A stretch of DNA of 64,000 bases from an uncultured Clostridia bacterium (GTDB lineage Bacteria; Bacillota; Clostridia; UBA1381), in contig CAKSQL010000003.1 in the NCBI GenBank assembly GCA_934486735.1, positions 1 through 64,000 on the forward strand, read 5' to 3'. Below, in pieces: positions 42,114-49,722 of this stretch. A model generated the notes under the pieces. The model had not been told where the DNA came from. It did not search any database and saw nothing but the letters and a program-made list of their open reading frames with translations. The position numbers and the translations under genes are program-made. The first letter of the stretch is position 1; every line of letters begins with the position of its first letter.

Positions 42114-43181
42114 TCACAACATGCTGCCGAAAATATTCACAGTGTTTTCGCCTTTGGCGTTGCGGTACGCAATTGAAAGCTTGTCGGCGGAAAAATTTAT
42201 GCTGCCGCTGCCGCGGATGTTGGTGCGCTTGCCGGAGGATTTGTAGTAGCCCGAAGCGGTGAAATTATCGGCAGCCGAATCCGATTCGAGCGAAAGACGC
42301 ATGTCAAATGTGTTTAAGTGGTCGAATGAAACCGATGAGGACACATTTATGCCGAGCGGAGCGCTGTCACCGGCAGGATTGCCCGAGATGGCGGTATCAA
42401 AGTACAGCTTTTTGCCGCGCATTACGGCGCTTAAATGAAAATCCAGACGGTTTAGCATATGCTTTCCGTCGCTCAGTTTGATATCGGCAATGAGATTTTC
42501 AAGCGAAATGTTCTCAAAATCAATATCGGCAGAAATGCGGAAAACCCGGTTTTTGTGAACGTAGATGTGTATGCGGATTTCGTCGGAAAGACCGGCGGCG
42601 AGTTTGTCCTTTTCCGGGGTCATTCCGTCCAAAAGCGAGGTTATGTCGCTTTCGGAAATTTCAAGTCCGAGATTCGCGGCAACGCTGTTTGCAGCATCGA
42701 GAATCGAACGCTTTACGCAGATATATGTGTCGGCGGTGCGCAGATGACCTAAAAATTCGTCAAGCTTGTCGCGGTTCACCGAGACGGTGTAGACGTTGCA
42801 GTGTACCGAGTTTGTGCCGAAAAGAACGGTTTCCGAGCCTGTTTTTTTGACATTCAGCGTTTTGTAAAAATTCTTTATATATTGGTAGTCGTACAAAAGC
42901 TCCTGCAATGATTCGTTGCTGTCGTTGTCCGAATTTACCGAGAGAGCATCACGGTGCGATATGGAATAACTTCCGCCCGAGGTCTCGATTGTGTAGTCGT
43001 TAAGCTGCTTTTTGACATTCAGCTTTTTGAGCATATCGGAATAGTCCGACTCCATATCCGAGACGGTTTTTACAAAGCATGCCGAAACATACTCGCGCGG
43101 ATAGATATTTTTAAGATTTATATAGAAAATAACGAGAATTGCAATTACAATGGATGCAAAAGTGATATTTCGCTTGTTCAT
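42114..43181 (-). CDS. Exported, membrane-anchored protein of unknown function
   Basis: 355 residues. A single N-terminal helix (residues ~6-24) anchors an extracytoplasmic domain rich in beta strands and Asp/Ser. I recognise no family. The second half has repeated strand patterns (IRIHIYVHKNRVFRISADIDFENISL; SAVMRGKKLYFDTAISG) like lipid- or wall-facing beta sheets in other Firmicute surface proteins. A TTGACA-18-TAAAAT promoter lies at 43200-43229. It is divergent from the YhgE/Pip gene with a 72-bp gap, which hints at a shared envelope function. Confidence 0.6.
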   Translation of the reverse strand: MNKRNITFASIVIAILVIFYINLKNIYPREYVSACFVKTVSDMESDYSDMLKKLNVKKQLNDYTIETSGGSYSISHRDALSVNSDNDSNESLQELLYDYQYIKNFYKTLNVKKTGSETVLFGTNSVHCNVYTVSVNRDKLDEFLGHLRTADTYICVKRSILDAANSVAANLGLEISESDITSLLDGMTPEKDKLAAGLSDEIRIHIYVHKNRVFRISADIDFENISLENLIADIKLSDGKHMLNRLDFHLSAVMRGKKLYFDTAISGNPAGDSAPLGINVSSSVSFDHLNTFDMRLSLESDSAADNFTASGYYKSSGKRTNIRGSGSINFSADKLSIAYRNAKGENTVNIFGSML

Positions 43182-43199
43182 TCATGTCACCTCAATATA

Positions 43200-43229
43200 A
43201 TTTTAACATAAACAAATTGCGTATGTCAA
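43200..43229 (-). promoter_or_regulatory. Promoter of the exported unknown protein
   Basis: Minus strand TTGACA (43224-43229), 18-bp spacer, TAAAAT (43200-43205). Confidence 0.55.
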
Positions 43230-43253
43230 TAAAAATTGATAGGAGAATGAAAT

Positions 43254-46034
43254 ATGTTTTTGAAAAACAGCGGCAGGATTTTTAAATCCGACTTAAAAAA
43301 ACTGGCAAGAAACTGGGTTGCGATAGTGATTGCCTGCGGTGTGGCGCTGCTGCCGTCACTGTATGCATGGATAAATATACTCGCGTCGTGGGATCCTTAC
43401 GGGAACACCGGCGGCGTAAAGGTGGGTATTGTAAACAACGACGAGGGCGCGAGCATTGAGGATATAAGCATAAATATAGGCGCGGAGCTTGTCGACCAAT
43501 TAAAGGAAAATAAAAAACTCGGCTGGACGTTTTTTGATTCGGACGATGAGGGAATAGAACAGTGCCGTCTCGGAAAGGTGTATGCGACTATTATAATTCC
43601 GGAGGATTTTTCGGGAAAAATGGCGACTTTGCTTGACGAAACTCCGGTAAAGCCGCAGCTTGACTATTACGTCAACGAGAAAATCAACGCAATCGCGCCC
43701 AAAATGACCGACAGCGGTGCGTCCACGCTGCAAAAGCAGATTACCGAGTCATTCATTCAGACGGTGGTTCAAAAGGTGTTCGAGGTTTTAAACCCTCTCG
43801 GCTATGACATAGACAAAAACTATGACAAGATAGAAAAATTTCAAAGTCTTTTGAATCTGGTCGATGATAAGCTGCCGCAGGTTTCGGAGCGGCTCAATAA
43901 TCTGCTCGATAAGGCAAAGGACGGGAGGATAGATATAAGCGGTCACGATGACGATGTCAAGTATTTAAAAGAGGTTTTGAACAATGCGATATCCTATACA
44001 AACGATGTAAAGGCGGATACTGCCGAATTAAAGAGCAAATCCGCGCACACAACCGCGGAAATGCGCTCGAATCTCGCGGGAATGAGCGACGCGCTTTCCT
44101 CAATGGAAAATTCGCTGGACAGTCTGAGCGGAACAATTTCAACCAAAAAGCCAAATATAACAAGCGACCTTTCAAGCCTTAATTCAAGCATAGAATCACT
44201 GAATGACAGAATAAACAAGCTTGATTTCGATATTTTTGACGACAGCACAAGGGCGGAGATGTCAGGCAAGGTCGAGCAGCTGAAAGCCACTTTGTCGACA
44301 CTCAGCGACTTCCTCGGTACGCTTGACGATGCGTCACATATGATGAGCGACGCGTCGGACAGACTTGCAAAGCTTCAGAACATTGTCGGTCGGCTGAGCA
44401 GTCAGATTGCCGAGCTTTCAAAGGCTGTCGACGACGCATTTTCCGATGCGGAGAGAGCATTGGAAAAGCTCCAGGATTTGGCGGAATCAATTGAAAGGAT
44501 AAACGACAGCACAATTTCGCAGGCAGCGGCAAATATCGATAAGACTTCGCCGCTGTGGCAGCAGATTGAAAAAACGCTCAGAGAAATTAAGGATAAGGCG
44601 GATAACGGAGAAGATACTTCGATTGCAAGAATAAAGCTCAGCACGCAGATAGGTAATCTTTTAAATAAGGTTGAATCGAACCACAATCGCATCTCGGGCA
44701 AGCTTGACGATATCTATTATGAGCTTGACGATATGCAGGTGTCGATAAAAGAGCTTAGGAATTTCCTGCTGTCGGCGGATATAAATACAAGCGCGCTTAT
44801 AAATAATCTGCATAAGCAGATTAACAGCTCGGCGGCAACGCTTACCGATATAAATAATATATTAAAGCGCAGCGATGACGACACGATTATAGATTTTTCC
44901 GATGAGCTGAATACGATTTCGGATAAGCTTTCGTCACTTAGCAAAAAAATATCGTCACTGGAGGAAAGCTTTAACAATACCGAGGATTTTGAAAAAGCTC
45001 TCGATGCGACAAAATCGCTTTGCACAAGCACAAAAACGCTTGTAAATACAATATCGAATGCGATGAGCAGCTCACTCGATACAAAGATACAAAGCTTTTT
45101 GGATAAAGCAAACTCTGCAAGCTCGGATTTGCAGGATTTGTTCACCAGGTCGATTTCGGGAATCGATGAGGCGCAGGAGTTCTTGGATAAGCTGAACAAC
45201 AATGATTTTATATCGGTTGAAGATGTGGAAAAGTTCCAAAATGCGTTTCCGGAATATTTAAGCGATATGACCGATGTTGCAAAGAAAATAAAGAGCCTGT
45301 CCGGAGTGATAAATTTAAAGGACGCGGCGAATATGCTCCAAAATGACGGAACGGCGGCGAGCGACTTTTTTGCGTCGCCGGTTGAACTTAATACAAATAA
45401 GCTGTTCACGGTAAAGAACTACGGCGCGGGTCTGACTCCGTTTTACACAACGCTCTGTCTGTGGGTGGGAACGCTGCTTATGGGCGCGCTGCTCACAACA
45501 AAAGCGCTCAATGCGGATTTTGCATTTACTCCGAACGAGGAATTTATGGGCAAATTCATGCTTTTCGGAACGATGGCGCTTTTGCAGGGCTTTATCGCGG
45601 CAATGGGAGATGTGTTTGTCCTAAAGGTGGAGATTCTGCACCCTGTGCTGTTCGTGCTGCTCGGTATGCTCTACAGCCTTGTATTTACAAGCATAGTTTA
45701 TACGCTGATATCCTTGTTCGATAACGTCGGCAAGGCGATAGGCGTGGTATTTTTGGTGTTCCAGATTGCCGCCGCCGGAGGAACGTTCCCGATTCAGGTA
45801 ACGCCGGAGTTCTTCCAAAAAATAAATAAATTCCTGCCGTTCACCTATGCAATAAATGGCATGCGCGAGGCGGTCGCAGGAGTGGTATTTGAAAATCTTA
45901 TGCTCGATATCGCTGTGCTGCTCGTTTACGGAGCTGTGTTTATAGCGCTCGGACTTGTGCTTAAACGATATGCAAACAAGGCACTGAAGAAATTTATAAA
46001 ACAATTGAGCGAGTCGGGCGTGATAGGACATTAA
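43254..46034 (+). CDS. YhgE/Pip-family membrane protein
   Basis: 926 residues. N-terminal membrane helix in the family start ARNWVAIVIACGVALLPSLYAW, then the VGIVNNDEGASI domain, a long central region (about residues 180-680) of Ser/Asp/Lys-rich heptad-like repeats predicted to be coiled coil, and five to six C-terminal membrane helices of ABC-2 transporter type. YhgE/Pip proteins include the lactococcal phage receptor Pip and subunits or relatives of ESX/type VII secretion (EsaA). The coiled-coil stalk probably extends outside the cell. AGGAGAAT precedes ATG 43254. No type VII genes are in the window. Confidence 0.9.
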   Translation: MFLKNSGRIFKSDLKKLARNWVAIVIACGVALLPSLYAWINILASWDPYGNTGGVKVGIVNNDEGASIEDISINIGAELVDQLKENKKLGWTFFDSDDEGIEQCRLGKVYATIIIPEDFSGKMATLLDETPVKPQLDYYVNEKINAIAPKMTDSGASTLQKQITESFIQTVVQKVFEVLNPLGYDIDKNYDKIEKFQSLLNLVDDKLPQVSERLNNLLDKAKDGRIDISGHDDDVKYLKEVLNNAISYTNDVKADTAELKSKSAHTTAEMRSNLAGMSDALSSMENSLDSLSGTISTKKPNITSDLSSLNSSIESLNDRINKLDFDIFDDSTRAEMSGKVEQLKATLSTLSDFLGTLDDASHMMSDASDRLAKLQNIVGRLSSQIAELSKAVDDAFSDAERALEKLQDLAESIERINDSTISQAAANIDKTSPLWQQIEKTLREIKDKADNGEDTSIARIKLSTQIGNLLNKVESNHNRISGKLDDIYYELDDMQVSIKELRNFLLSADINTSALINNLHKQINSSAATLTDINNILKRSDDDTIIDFSDELNTISDKLSSLSKKISSLEESFNNTEDFEKALDATKSLCTSTKTLVNTISNAMSSSLDTKIQSFLDKANSASSDLQDLFTRSISGIDEAQEFLDKLNNNDFISVEDVEKFQNAFPEYLSDMTDVAKKIKSLSGVINLKDAANMLQNDGTAASDFFASPVELNTNKLFTVKNYGAGLTPFYTTLCLWVGTLLMGALLTTKALNADFAFTPNEEFMGKFMLFGTMALLQGFIAAMGDVFVLKVEILHPVLFVLLGMLYSLVFTSIVYTLISLFDNVGKAIGVVFLVFQIAAAGGTFPIQVTPEFFQKINKFLPFTYAINGMREAVAGVVFENLMLDIAVLLVYGAVFIALGLVLKRYANKALKKFIKQLSESGVIGH

Positions 46035-46041
46035 AATTTGT

Positions 46042-46079
46042 AAAAGTCCGGGGCAGATTGCTTTCTGCCCCGGACTTTT
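46042..46079. terminator. Strong bidirectional terminator, 16-bp stem
   Basis: AAAAGTCCGGGGCAGA (46042-46057) pairs perfectly with TCTGCCCCGGACTTTT (46064-46079) around TTGCTT. It separates the convergent YhgE and collagen-like genes. Confidence 0.9.
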
Positions 46080-46087
46080 ATTTTTGG

Positions 46088-46942
46088 CTATTTAAGCTGA
46101 ACCAAAGTAACAGTTGTTCCCTTTGACGGCGAGAAAAGCTCAAATTGGTCGCCGCTCAAAATGATTTCCAATGTATCGGCAGAATCTGCCGGTACTTCGT
46201 GAATATAGTGCAGGTTTATTGTGTTGGTTATAATTCCCGACGATGCAGCAGACAGATGTGCGTTTGCTGCCGAAACATCGTTTCCGTTGATTCTTAAAAT
46301 AAATTCGGTTTCCACGCCGCGACCGCTTATCATGAAGTGTATAAGATAAGTGTGCCCCGACGCTCCACCGTTCAGGGTGACAACCCTTCTGCCGGAATCT
46401 ATAGCAATGTCGGTATTGCTGAGGTTGACAGTACGAGGGAAACGAACTGAATCACCGTCGGTGTAGACATCACCGTTCGCATCAGTGTTGGTAAAGGTGG
46501 CATAAGCTGCGGTAGCGGTGTCGCCTGTTGCGCCGGTCGCCCCTGTCGCACCCGTAGGGCCTGTCGGACCGGTGGGACCGGTGGGCCCTGTCGGACCTAT
46601 AGGACCATCCGCGCCGATTGCGCCATCCGCACCTGTTGCGCCGGTTGGACCTGTTGCGCCTGTCGGACCTGTCGCGCCGACTGCACCGTCCGCACCTGTC
46701 GGACCTGTCGCTCCTGTTTGTCCTGTTGGACCGGTCAGACCTGTCGGTCCTGTTGCGCCCGTATAGCCGGTCAAGCCGGTTCGTCCTGTCGCACCGGTCG
46801 CACCTGTCGGCCCTGTCGCACCCGTTGCACCTGTCGCGCCTGTCGGACCGATTGGACCGATCGGCCCGGTTGCTCCGCGGCATCCGCAGCAGCAGAAATT
46901 TTGACGAGGTTCGTCTTCAAAAATTTCATGTTTATAATGCAT
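46088..46942 (-). CDS. BclA-like collagen-repeat surface/spore glycoprotein
   Basis: 284 residues in three parts: an N-terminal 22 residues with a Cys cluster (FCCCGCRG), a collagen-like stretch of 40 uninterrupted Gly-X-Y triplets (residues 23-142, mostly GPT and GAT), and a C-terminal ~140-residue jelly-roll domain as in BclA. In Bacillus and Clostridioides such proteins form the hair-like exosporium nap and the Thr in GXT are O-glycosylated. The Cys cluster could cross-link it to the spore coat. The glycosyltransferase gene just upstream on the same strand fits the C. difficile sgtA-bclA3 arrangement. Confidence 0.85.
   Translation of the reverse strand: MHYKHEIFEDEPRQNFCCCGCRGATGPIGPIGPTGATGATGATGPTGATGATGRTGLTGYTGATGPTGLTGPTGQTGATGPTGADGAVGATGPTGATGPTGATGADGAIGADGPIGPTGPTGPTGPTGPTGATGATGATGDTATAAYATFTNTDANGDVYTDGDSVRFPRTVNLSNTDIAIDSGRRVVTLNGGASGHTYLIHFMISGRGVETEFILRINGNDVSAANAHLSAASSGIITNTINLHYIHEVPADSADTLEIILSGDQFELFSPSKGTTVTLVQLK
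46517..46876 (-). repeat. Gly-X-Thr coding repeat (40 triplets)
   Basis: Nine-base units encoding GPT/GAT fill 360 bp inside the collagen-like gene. Such tracts vary in length between strains by slippage or recombination. Confidence 0.85.
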
Positions 46943-46989
46943 ATACTCAAATCCTTTCTGCCGGCTTCGTTTTTCTGCCGGCGATAAAT

Positions 46990-48054
46990 CTAAAGGGTAT
47001 CAAAATACTTTTTGTTTGCAAGCGCCTCCGGCGAATAGGGCTTAAACGAGAGTGCAAGCTCGTTGTACTCTTTTGCCTTTTCGCGGTTGCCGAGTTTGTC
47101 ATAGCACACGCAGAGCCATATCGCAGGAATGAATCCGTAACAGTCAATAAGAACAAAGCCGCCGGATTTATCATTCGGAGTTATGGCAAGTGCGCGGCTG
47201 TACCAAAATATTGCCTCGGTGTAGTTTTCAAGCGCGAACATAATCGCTCCTATCCTGCAGCATGCTTCGGCGCGGGGGGAGTCGCAGAAAAAGCTTCGGG
47301 ACAGAGCCGACAGCGCGGATGTGTTATCACCGATAGCAAAATAGCAATCGCCCAAAACCAGACATGCGTCGATTTTATTTTCAATCCAGCCGGAATCCGA
47401 GCCTAAAAACTCATTGAATGCCGCAATTGCGTCTTTAAATTCCTTTGCGTAATACAGTTCTCTTGCATAGTAAAATTGTTCACGCGGAGAAAAGGCTCTT
47501 TTTTTGAGAATCTTTCGGAAAATTCTCAAATTCCGCCCCGCCTCGCCGTCTCCCTCCTTTTTATGAGTGACGGCGGCGTCGGAATATATCACATTCCCGA
47601 ACGGAGTGATCGCCTCGTGAATTTCACCCTGCCAGAGGTCGCGGTGAAGATTTTTTATAATTCTTTCGCGGTAGTAAACAAACAAAGGCTTACCCGATTC
47701 GTCAAAGGCGGTGTGGTAGGGCATCATAACGATGTCACAGCTTTTGTCAAGAGATGCCTTTAAATTTTTAAGCTGCTCAAAATCGTCTTTAAGGATTACA
47801 TCGTCGGCGTCGAGCCACATGCAATACTCGGACGATGCCTTGGAAAATGCAAAATTGCGTGCAGCGGAAAAATCGTCAATCCACTCAAAACCGTATACTT
47901 TATCGGTATATCTTTTTGCAATTTCAACCGTTCGGTCGGATGAACCGGTATCAACTATAATTATTTCATCAACCGCGCCACGCACACTGTCAAGACAGCG
48001 GCTCAGGGTATTTTCTTCATTTTTTACAATCATACACAGGCTTATTGTAATCAT
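46990..48054 (-). CDS. Family 2 glycosyltransferase with TPR domain
   Basis: 354 residues. The GT-A domain starts SLCMIVKNEENTLSRCLDSV, with VDTGSSDRTVEIA and the metal motif D82-A-D84-D85 (WLDADD). Residues ~190-350 are TPR-like helices (FAIGDNTSALSALSRSFF; NYTEAIFWYSRALAIT). The combination is that of SunS and of the BclA-linked SgtA enzyme, where TPRs grip the protein acceptor. The collagen-like gene lies 47 bp downstream on the same strand, so its Thr-rich repeats are the likely acceptor. Confidence 0.88.
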   Translation of the reverse strand: MITISLCMIVKNEENTLSRCLDSVRGAVDEIIIVDTGSSDRTVEIAKRYTDKVYGFEWIDDFSAARNFAFSKASSEYCMWLDADDVILKDDFEQLKNLKASLDKSCDIVMMPYHTAFDESGKPLFVYYRERIIKNLHRDLWQGEIHEAITPFGNVIYSDAAVTHKKEGDGEAGRNLRIFRKILKKRAFSPREQFYYARELYYAKEFKDAIAAFNEFLGSDSGWIENKIDACLVLGDCYFAIGDNTSALSALSRSFFCDSPRAEACCRIGAIMFALENYTEAIFWYSRALAITPNDKSGGFVLIDCYGFIPAIWLCVCYDKLGNREKAKEYNELALSFKPYSPEALANKKYFDTL

Positions 48055-48086
48055 ACAATTCTTCCTTTACAAATTTCTTCGGCAGA

Positions 48087-48126
48087 CCAAAAGAAAGCAA
48101 TCGGGGTTGGAATTACTTTCTTTTGG
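48087..48126. other. 11-bp hairpin in the glycosyltransferase leader
   Basis: CCAAAAGAAAG (48087-48097) pairs with CTTTCTTTTGG (48116-48126), loop of 18 nt partly able to extend the stem. It lies in the 5' region of the minus-strand glycosyltransferase gene and next to the dif-like half-site. Confidence 0.5.
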
Positions 48127-48140
48127 CTAAAGCAGCCTGT

Positions 48141-48157
48141 TATATATTATGTAAACT
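48141..48157 (+). other. dif-like half-site (XerD arm plus spacer)
   Basis: TATATATTATGTAAACT equals the last 17 bases of the 28-bp Bacillus subtilis dif site as I recall it: the 6-bp centre and the whole XerD arm. The 11 bases to the left (AAGCAGCCTGT) do not match the XerC arm. It could be a hybrid site left by an Xer-using element, or chance in AT-rich DNA. Confidence 0.35.
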
Positions 48158-48180
48158 TAATAAAAATGTGAAAATTTAGC

Positions 48181-48209
48181 TTTACACAAACATATTTTTG
48201 TGGTATAAT
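48181..48209 (+). promoter_or_regulatory. Promoter of the PLP decarboxylase gene
   Basis: TTTACA (48181-48186), 17-bp spacer, TATAAT (48204-48209), 31 bp before GTG 48241, with GGAGGAG between. Confidence 0.65.
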
Positions 48210-48240
48210 ATATATAATCGTATATTTTGGAGGAGAAACA

Positions 48241-49635
48241 GTGGAATCATCGCTTGTAAAAATGCTTGAAAAGCACGATAAAAAGAATCATATTTCGTTT
48301 TCCATGCCGGGACATAAAAACGGCAGGGGAATAGAGAAATCGCTTAAAAATAATTTTTTCGGATACGATGTCACCGAGCTTGCGGACACCGAGAGCATGC
48401 ATTCGCCGGGAAAGGCTCTGACCGAGGCGCTTGAAAGCACGGCGGAGTTTTTCGGCTCGGACGAAAGCTTTATACTTGTGAACGGCTCGTCATCCGGGAT
48501 TTTTACAATGCTGATGAGCTGCTGCAAACGAGGAGACAAGGTTGCGTTAAACCGCGGCTGTCATGTGTCGGCGATAAATGCCTGCGTAACTTTGGGGCTG
48601 ACGCCTGTTTTTATAAATCAGCCGCTGATAGATGAGCTTGGAGTTCCGGACGCGGTCGGCGTTTCTGATACGGAGCGGATTTTGAAAGAGGAAAAACCGT
48701 CTGCACTTTTAATCACATCGCCGAGCTTTTACGGATTTACCGCCGATATACGCGCTCTTTCCGAAGCAGCGCACAGAAACGGCATACCGCTTTTGGCGGA
48801 TGAGGCGCATGGCGCACATTTCGCCGCTTGCTCCGATATTTTCCCCAAACCGGCGATAAAAAGCGGTGCGGACATGTGCATTCAGAGCGCCCACAAGACG
48901 TTGAATGCGGCGAATCAGACCGCTTTTCTGCATATCGCTGGAAATATCATCGACCGCGACAGGGTGCGAAAATGTTTCAGCATTTTTCAGACGACAAGCC
49001 CATGCTATCCGCTTATGGCGACTGCCGATGCGGCGATGTGCGAGCTCCGTGAAAAAGGCGCACAGATGTGGGAGCGCGTGTATAAGCTCTGCGCCGAGTT
49101 GAGAGGAAAGAACTATTTTACATCGCCCGACCGAACGTGGCTCGGCAGATACAATTTTGCCGATATTGACGAGTGCAGGCTTGTATTTAATTTTAACGGG
49201 CTGACAGGATTTGAAGTATCGGAAAGACTTTCAAAGGAGTTTGGAATTGATATAGAAATGGCGGATTTGTATAATATAGTAATGATTCCGACGCCGTCCA
49301 ACACCGACGCCGATTTTGAGGCGCTTGACAAGGCTTTGGCAGAGATTAAAAAGACTGATATCGGCAGAAAGAAAGGATGCATTGCGCCGCCGGAGACAAA
49401 GGCGGTTATGACTCCGTCGGAAGCGTTCGATGCGGACGGAGAATTTGCGGAGCTTAAAAGCGCCGCCGGCAAGATTGCAAAGGCATCCGTAACGCCATAT
49501 CCGCCCGGAATAGCGGCGCTTGTGCCGGGCGAGAGAATAGACGGGGAAATGATAGAATACCTTTGCGGCTTAACGGCGGCAGGGGCGGAAATTCATGGTA
49601 TAAAGAACGGGAAAGTCGAGATTGTAAAGCAATAA
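48241..49635 (+). CDS. Orn/Lys/Arg decarboxylase-family PLP enzyme
   Basis: 464 residues, fold type I. PLP Lys is K219 in QSAHKTLNA; other marks are SMPGHKNGRG near the start, VNGSSSGI (phosphate binding) and LLADEAHGAHF (Asp to the pyridine N). It is a short form like Bacillus SpeA/YaaO, lacking the N-terminal wing of E. coli inducible decarboxylases. Likely makes agmatine, cadaverine or a related amine; the substrate is not fixed by motifs. GTG 48241 behind GGAGGAG. Confidence 0.9.
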   Translation: MESSLVKMLEKHDKKNHISFSMPGHKNGRGIEKSLKNNFFGYDVTELADTESMHSPGKALTEALESTAEFFGSDESFILVNGSSSGIFTMLMSCCKRGDKVALNRGCHVSAINACVTLGLTPVFINQPLIDELGVPDAVGVSDTERILKEEKPSALLITSPSFYGFTADIRALSEAAHRNGIPLLADEAHGAHFAACSDIFPKPAIKSGADMCIQSAHKTLNAANQTAFLHIAGNIIDRDRVRKCFSIFQTTSPCYPLMATADAAMCELREKGAQMWERVYKLCAELRGKNYFTSPDRTWLGRYNFADIDECRLVFNFNGLTGFEVSERLSKEFGIDIEMADLYNIVMIPTPSNTDADFEALDKALAEIKKTDIGRKKGCIAPPETKAVMTPSEAFDADGEFAELKSAAGKIAKASVTPYPPGIAALVPGERIDGEMIEYLCGLTAAGAEIHGIKNGKVEIVKQ

Positions 49636-49661
49636 TCGTGTGGTACGTCTATCATTTTGGG

Positions 49662-49677
49662 GGCAGACGGGTCTGCC
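49662..49677 (+). terminator. Short hairpin after the decarboxylase gene
   Basis: GGCAGA-CGGG-TCTGCC perfect 6-bp stem, followed by a weak T-run (CTTTTAT). Confidence 0.4.
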
Positions 49678-49689
49678 GATAAGCTTTTA

Positions 49690-49719
49690 TGCCGCTTGTG
49701 CTGCGGTGGAATGGAGATT
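49690..49719 (+). repeat. Hairpin plus ribosome-site element, copy 2
   Basis: TGCCGC-TTGTGCT-GCGGT stem followed by GGAATGGAGATT, the ribosome site of recD2. Same layout and near-identical ends as 9134-9161 before GRE2. Confidence 0.5.
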
Positions 49720-49722
49720 GGA

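Noticed and set aside
46517..46876. Regular short repeats that could suggest a CRISPR array
   Set aside because: The period is 9 bp without unique spacers and is fully explained by collagen-like coding. No cas genes and no CRISPR array are seen anywhere in the window.
46482..46883. Long open frames on both strands within the collagen-like repeat
   Set aside because: They arise from the 9-bp periodic GXT coding repeat read in other frames; only the minus-strand Gly-X-Y frame has a proper start, Cys cluster and folded C-terminal domain.
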